Shown: positions 58,046 through 64,000 of the stretch, one piece after another
Layout of the letters: each line of letters starts with the position of its first letter
Position numbering within the stretch: the first letter of the stretch is position 1
The notes under the pieces: generated by a model
Seen by the model: only the letters and a program-made list of their open reading frames with translations
Told to the model about the DNA's origin: nothing
The model's database searches: none
Position numbers and translations under genes: made by a program
NCBI GenBank assembly: GCA_910574455.1
Contig: CAJSYZ010000009.1
Location: forward strand, 4,667,040-4,731,039
DNA length: 64,000 nt
Reading direction: 5' to 3'
DNA from: Trichaptum fuscoviolaceum
Taxonomy: Eukaryota > Basidiomycota > Agaricomycetes > Hymenochaetales > Trichaptaceae

Positions 58046-60875
58046 ACTGAAAGGAATCAAGCACGGGGTGAACGCATTTAGACGAAATAATACGTACTGG
58101 CACCACCACCTTTGTGAGTCTCCGATTTCATGTCGGCGATGATTGCAGCCATGACGCATCCTTTCCACGTAGTTCCTGGTGATCATCGCCGATCCTCCGC
58201 AATTGATGCCGCGCGATCGGCCATCCAGATCGGAGTCGAGCGCATAAATTACTTTTGCCCGTGCTAAGTGCATTGACGGCAGCCGACGACAGGGCGGACG
58301 AGATGACCGAGTGACGAGTCCACGACGACTGCTTGTTTTCATTGCTCTTCGACCATCAATTAGACACATAGTTAGGACATGTACATAACGATAGAGTTTA
58401 TATATTGTCCTCTTGCTTCATGATCAGTATTAGTCTCCATATTCCCACGGTTTCGGCCGGACACTGCAAAACTCGTCCGCTCACGCATTCTCTTCCAACG
58501 AAGGTTAAAAACTCTTAGGTCTCGACAAGCCAAACTTCTGAATTGAACCGACATGCAGACCCCAAAATCTGAAGTACGCCAAGAACTGGACGGAAACCAA
58601 AAGAAAGGAATGATTGATCTCTTACCTCTCCATCTTGCACGCCGTTGCTGCAGATTATGAGTTAACCGGTCACAGCGGGGAATGTCATAACAGCCCGATA
58701 GTTGTGGACAAACCTGAATTCAAGATAACAGATCGTCTTCAACAAAGGGACCGGTGCTTTCTCACGAGTTCTATCGCAAAATCGCCCTGTGACTTTTCTG
58801 TATTGCCGCCCGCGCTAGAGACCCTCCCTTCCAGACCCGGACCATTCCCCATCTCGCCAGCAGTTTTCACCAACGGGCTCGGCCATTCAAGAAAACCCGA
58901 CATGAGGTGCCGCATTGTCCATCACACACAGCGAACCTGATGCTGGCATTGCAAAGTAAAACCAGAGATATTGGCCTGAGGCCCTTTGCCAATCTGTGAA
59001 ATCCGAATACGTCAGACAATTGAATGCCTTATCAGACAGACAGCTAAGCTGAATGAGACAAGGTCTTGCTTTATTCAAGGGTAGTGGGAAAGGGGTGATA
59101 TGATAGTCTTCATACAGGACAAAGAGATATGGAGGTGGTTTATCTTGCCTGACCGGATTGGATAAGCATCCGAAGGTGAAAATGCATAGGCAGGTACGGG
59201 AACGCACCATCGTTCCATGGGTCCAAGACAGCTTCAACCCGCGAGGACAACAAGCAACCAACATAGTCGTCCGGTCTTGAAGACCGCACAAGGATATGGG
59301 TATCGCATCCTTCACCTACTCGGGAGACTGGAGAGAAAACAAACGAAGCTGAGTAAAAGTGATTTCTTGTGTAATGGTCACTCACTAGCTAAATGACAAA
59401 TAGACCCTTCCCTCCAAATTCCGTCCGAGCGGTATCATTGGCAAGAACATGCTGCCGGTCTTCAGCAAGATAATTACACTTCACCGCGCTGCGTCACCTG
59501 CGGCCTACGAAGAAAAGTCGGGTCAAAGGCAGCCAGTCAGAGGCATCTTGACGAGCCTGACAAAGTTCCGTGTGTTTTCGTCTTTGGGAGAAGCACTCCT
59601 GGTCTGAATGAGCTGCGAAACTAGCGAGCCATGCCTCGGACTGCGAGCGAAGTTAACCGGCGAAGACATGTAGTCGTGCCACGCCATGCAAAAGCTTCAC
59701 ACCATTCAAGTGCCTACTCTCCATTTTGATGATGAAAGACTACGGACGAGACTGGAGACGTAGAGTGGGCATTCGTGCGATTCTCAATGTAACCCTTTAG
59801 CCGGAAGGAAGTTGATTGTTATTTAGATCGAGACCAAGATGATGATTCGAGCCTAGAGCACTTTTGCATAGCCGCAGTGAGATATAAGAGGGTGAGGAAA
59901 ACAAATTGAGCTTACTTGTAAGCCATCGTCTACCGTAGCACCGCCCTCGCATAAGAGCCTTCAATATTCTAATATCATCTTGCCTCTAACAGCACCCATC
60001 CAACGACATAAATGACGCGAAATTGAAGCGTGTGACGAAGCTGGTGTACTCGCATCTGCGTGCCCTACGTCGACGATGATGTAGGTCCGTCTCCGTGCCT
60101 TAGCACAAAAATTCATGATAACAGGATCGCAATTAAGAGCTGCTGTATTGCAGGAACTGGTACTGTCAGATCTACTCACCATTTATTCCAATGCCGTCCA
60201 AATATCCACCATACCCTCATACTACCATCATGTCCGCTCAAGACGCGCGCCCAAGAAGGTCACAGATGTCGCCACGTTGTGGTGAAAGGGACCGCGGGCG
60301 GTGCCAACCGGCGGAAACGTGAATGTAATGCGAGGGCGGTGCTATGACGTTAAGAGCAAGGTGTCGTCAGCAAGGCCAGCGGGACAGTGGACATGAAAGA
60401 GAGACGGAAGCCGGAGATCAGGACTCGGAGGTCATCCGACGTAGTTATGTACTGCCGATTGCCGGATGCCGAAGTCAGCCGAGTGAGCGCTTGTTTACGT
60501 CGGAGTTGCACTGTCATCGCCGGGCCGCGCGTTTCTTTCTTCGACCGCAACAGTCGTGATTGACGCTCTCCTCCTTTCCTTGTCTGGTGTCTTATCTAGT
60601 CTGACTCCATCAGGGGATACGCAGGACACTCTTTCTAATGGTAAGAAAGGTTCAAAAATACTGCAATGTCTGCGATAACCGACAAAAACGTTGATCCGAT
60701 GGGCCCATGATAATCTACCTTCCATTGCTACTAGTAGCATCAAACTCTATGTCCTGATTGATGCTACCGGTGTCCTCATTGCAACAGCATGTTGTCCTAT
60801 AGGGCCCGGTCACCCCCGCGTCGTCTCCCCTTCTTCCTTCCTCTTGCTCGTTCCTTCGACTCAACCAACATCAGC
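58046..60875. other. Spacer between the second G-alpha fragment and gene F
   Basis: Paralogue of 13896-16667 and similar throughout. Contains a dispersed repeat at about 58135-58250 and the minus-strand TAALNC/FCAKA stretch at about 60180-60050. The promoter side is pyrimidine-rich. No other gene. Confidence 0.5.
58135..58250. repeat. Dispersed spacer repeat, copy 5
   Basis: Carries GATCATCGCCGATCCTCCGC and the GATC-rich tail; a near match to the copy at 13965-14080. Confidence 0.6.
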
Positions 60876-63800
60876 ATGTCCGGTTTGTCCGACTTCACTA
60901 ATCCCTGAAAATCTGTTGCTGACGGTACTTCTTCAGAGCCTATGTCAGGTATCGCGCCGGAAAATCCGACTTCCAAACCACCCAAAGCATCAGGCGAAGC
61001 GTCCGGAACACAATGCCACGCAACAGGCCTTGTCATTCAAGAGCTCCTGAAATCCGTAAAGGGCTTTCAAGCCTCATTGGAAATCCTAAGCGCAAAGGTC
61101 GAAGGAAGTGGTAATTAAATCTTCATTCATACATTACTTCGGTTGTACATTCGAATAACTCGTATAAATTATAGGTCTGCTGCCGGAAAGTAACAAACCC
61201 TCGACTGACGAGGAAGTCACACCCACGGATACCTTAGAAGAGGAAGCCAAAGCAAATCCTCCCACGGAAACCACGGTGACTGAACGTAAGTCAGGATCTC
61301 ATCCTCGGCAACGCGTGCTCTTATATTGTCGAAGGCATGGAGATCTGGCCGAGCTCAGAGAACATAGCGCAATACAAAGAAAGATGCGCTAAGCACAGAC
61401 GGTAATTTACTTACCCATCATGCACATTTCAATTTGGCTCTAATTTTCTGTTCTAGCGAATGCGAAAGAATGCAGGGGGAGGTATGTGAGCTGTTCTTTT
61501 CACACCACATTTCTCGGAATGTCAAGATCAGTTGCGATACTTAATCGCCCACTTGGGCATTATTGGAGGCGGCGAAAAAGAGATTATTGAAAACGCACAA
61601 GAAGTTCACGATAATCTGCTTATTCCCGTGCAGTCTGTGGAACAGGCTTTGGTCTCGACAGGCGATAGTGCGTGGTGTTTGGAGGAGTTGAAACCACAAA
61701 TTAAACAGATGCTTTGCTCCAGAGAAACAGGATTCAATGCGTAACTTGATAGAGTCCTTCCCTATGATCTCAAAGTCTGTCCATGAGTTTTGGGAGCGGT
61801 ATTGGAAGCCGTACGACAAAGAGATTTATAACTGGAAGATCTGTCTGGATGTGAGCATTTAAGCAATGTTTGGGTCATGACGCTAACTCGACGTGTGAAG
61901 AATGGGTGTATACAGATCTCAGGTAAGAACAAAAGTAACTCCAATTGAAGCTTAGTTTGTATTGATTGTATCGAAAAAAGAGTTCGTAAACGACGGTAGA
62001 TTTGTCGAATGCCTGACCTATGTCCACTTCCAATTCTTCTCGGACTTGGAAGTGGCGATGGGCGAGCTTGTCGAAGCACTGATTTCGGACGAAGAGAAAT
62101 GTGAGTAGTTTGGCGCATGATTTCCTGGAATTGATCCCGTCGTTAATCTTGAGTACTTCTAAGCGTCGAACCAATGGTTGGCGGCGCAGGAGAATGAGGT
62201 ATATCACACACGGTGTGAGGACTACATGGTGTCAGTCTTTTCATCGTCAGGCTCGCCCGCGGCAGCCTGGCCACAGGATGAGAAAACTAGGCAGCTGTCG
62301 GAAACGTTTGAAAGGCAAAGGGTGTACGACATTTCATTTCATCGAAGTCATGGACGGATCCTGACAATGTCATTCTTTCAAAGATCGTACGCAACAATGC
62401 AGGACGAGGTGTGTACTTGACTCTGCAGTGTATGACCTAGCAATTATATTGACATAGGTAGATTGGACATCTGATTGCACATTACGGAGTCGTTGGAGGA
62501 GACAATGAAGTCATTACGTCTTCGAGATTACTACAGGATAAGATCGGCAATGCTGTAGAAGAAATGGAAGCTCTTACAGCTGCTGATTCTTATAGTGAGT
62601 GTTTACTTGTATTCCGTACCCGACAATATACATAATGAGGCTACAGGATGGTGGAGAGCAAGGTGTAAAGCGGTGTACTCACTCACGGAGCTTCATTTTG
62701 CCGTTACTAGCTTTGAGAAAAGCTTGTATTACCAGAAACATGCATTTTACTTTCGAAAAGTCAAACAATGGACTGTCTGCCTATCGGTAGGCACTAGTCA
62801 TGACTAATAGATACTCGCAAAATTGATTTCCACGATGGGATGTAGAATGGCTTGCAATATATCGAAGGTGAGGAATGAGAGCTTCCAGAGCTTGCACTTA
62901 TTGATTGACGATCACTCCAGCCTTATCACCGTGTCTAAGGCCGGTCAAATTTCTAGATTATATACTCAACGACCTTATGCCCAGACTAGAAGACATAATG
63001 CTTGGTATCAGCCATGCATTGGAACAGCCCGAGCTTCAAGGAAACAAATTGTCCGGAATCAATGCTGGAAATGTTGCTGAAGAACTGAAGACATTCGGAA
63101 AGGAGTGTAAATGAATTTCCTCGTCATCTCAACCGCTCATTATCCAATGCCAAAATAGCTTTACCGAAATTCCTGGTTGATCAAATGGAGAGGGACACAA
63201 CACGATATATCAACCTAACAACGATCGCCACCTTCTTCTCCAGCGTGACTGCGACAACACTCCAGTTCACGTACGCACCAACGGACTCGGAACCGTCGAA
63301 CTCCTTGAGAGGAGTAGTCAATCTATTCTGGTTCTTGTCGCTAGTCTTCAGCGTATCGTCGGGTGTTAGTAGCTTGCTGGGATTGACATGGAGGAAGTCC
63401 TCAATGTGCGTGATCTATTTCATCTCTTATTCAGGCAGTACTGATGAGCGTTGAAGATACGATTCTCGTGTTCCTCCGAAATTGATTCGCATGTGGTTAG
63501 ACAAGGCACCCATGCTGTTCCTGATTATTGCGGCCATCGCGTTTGTTCTTGGATTGAACCTGTTTGCGTACTTGTCTCTACAGGTTCGTTATAACATTGA
63601 AGATTCAGAATACAGTCTAATTAAAAGCCAGCCACGATATGTCTCTTTCTCAACGACCGTTCTCACCGGGATACATGGCGCGTGCTTATTGACTGTTACG
63701 GCTTGGTTTATATACCAACTTAAGCACGAGTCCATTTGGGCTGGTTGGGTCAGGACAGTCACGAACGCAATGACCAAGATCCCAGGATGGATCGGGAGAG

Positions 63801-64000
63801 GCGTGAAATGGATATGGAAGATGGCAATGACGGGCGTGAAATGGATATGGAAACTCAGAAAACGGCCCTACGAGAAGTACAAGCTGAATTTGCACCTACA
63901 GCGCAATATCTATTGGTATACCCTCCTTCTGCTGCTATGCTAATTTCGAGCTGACAATGATTTTTAAGGGCATTCGGAATGGACAACCGCGTAGCACGTC
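60876..64000 (+). CDS. Gene F: family copy of the second N-terminal type, cut by the window end
   Basis: Starts ATGTCCG with an intron, then an N-terminus MSEPMSGIAPENPTSK spliced in frame. It shares the N-terminal exons of gene C (LVIQELLKSVKGFQASLEIL). Cassettes read LRYLIAHLGIIGGG and the equivalent of LGHLIAHYGVVGGD, with a 22-nt microexon in each. The usual CATAG acceptor before the WPSSE exon is CATGG here, but an acceptor nine bases upstream keeps the frame. The membrane core begins at 63185. Two Trp/Lys repeats are present. Open to the window end, where the tail exon has just begun. Function unknown. Confidence 0.7.

Overview
The window reads as nuclear DNA of a filamentous basidiomycete, probably an Agaricomycete. 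Coding exons are short and split by GT-AG introns of about 45-60 bases. A complete KDZ (Kyakuja-Dileera-Zisupton) transposon, a chromodomain Ty3/gypsy retrotransposon with Tf1-type self-priming signals, and a long-insert fungal G-protein alpha gene all fit that assignment. No rRNA, tRNA or CRISPR array was recognised.

The backbone is an array of segmental duplications. Six copies (A-F) of one membrane-protein gene, all on the + strand, are separated by two alternating kinds of spacer. One kind carries a decayed minus-strand copy of importin-4/Kap123 (three copies: 4.1-5.85 kb, 37.7-40.27 kb, 47.15-49.7 kb). The other carries the 5' part of a G-alpha gene (two copies: 12.4-13.9 kb and 56.55-58.05 kb). 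Order: copy A 3' end (1-1270), Kap123, gene B (6.8-10.8 kb), G-alpha, gene C (16.7-20.7 kb), [KDZ element and gypsy element], Kap123, gene D (41.1-45.1 kb), Kap123, gene E (50.5-54.6 kb), G-alpha, gene F (60.9 kb to the window end).

The repeated gene was worked out in detail for copy B: 21 exons and 972 residues. An exon cassette of 25/133/131 nt plus a microexon occurs twice in its N-terminal half. A nearly invariant four-helix membrane core follows, then a variable number of 11-residue Trp/Lys repeats, then a tail with a WGYPDL motif. D and E look intact at the junctions checked and F is open as far as it goes. C carries a frameshift and a stop codon. A is interrupted by a foldback MITE. 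Its function is unknown.

Two large mobile elements sit 35 bp apart in the spacer between C and the second Kap123 remnant. The KDZ element (22661-31331, 8-bp target duplication) has a complete-looking seven-exon transposase and two passenger genes. The gypsy element (31367-37691, minus strand, 5-bp duplication, LTRs differing at one site seen by eye) is very recent. The matching spacer at about 47.08-47.16 kb is the unoccupied version of the same site. Two MITEs with clear target duplications (429-952 and 5955-6138) complete the mobile set. All comparisons were made by eye, without alignment software or database searches.
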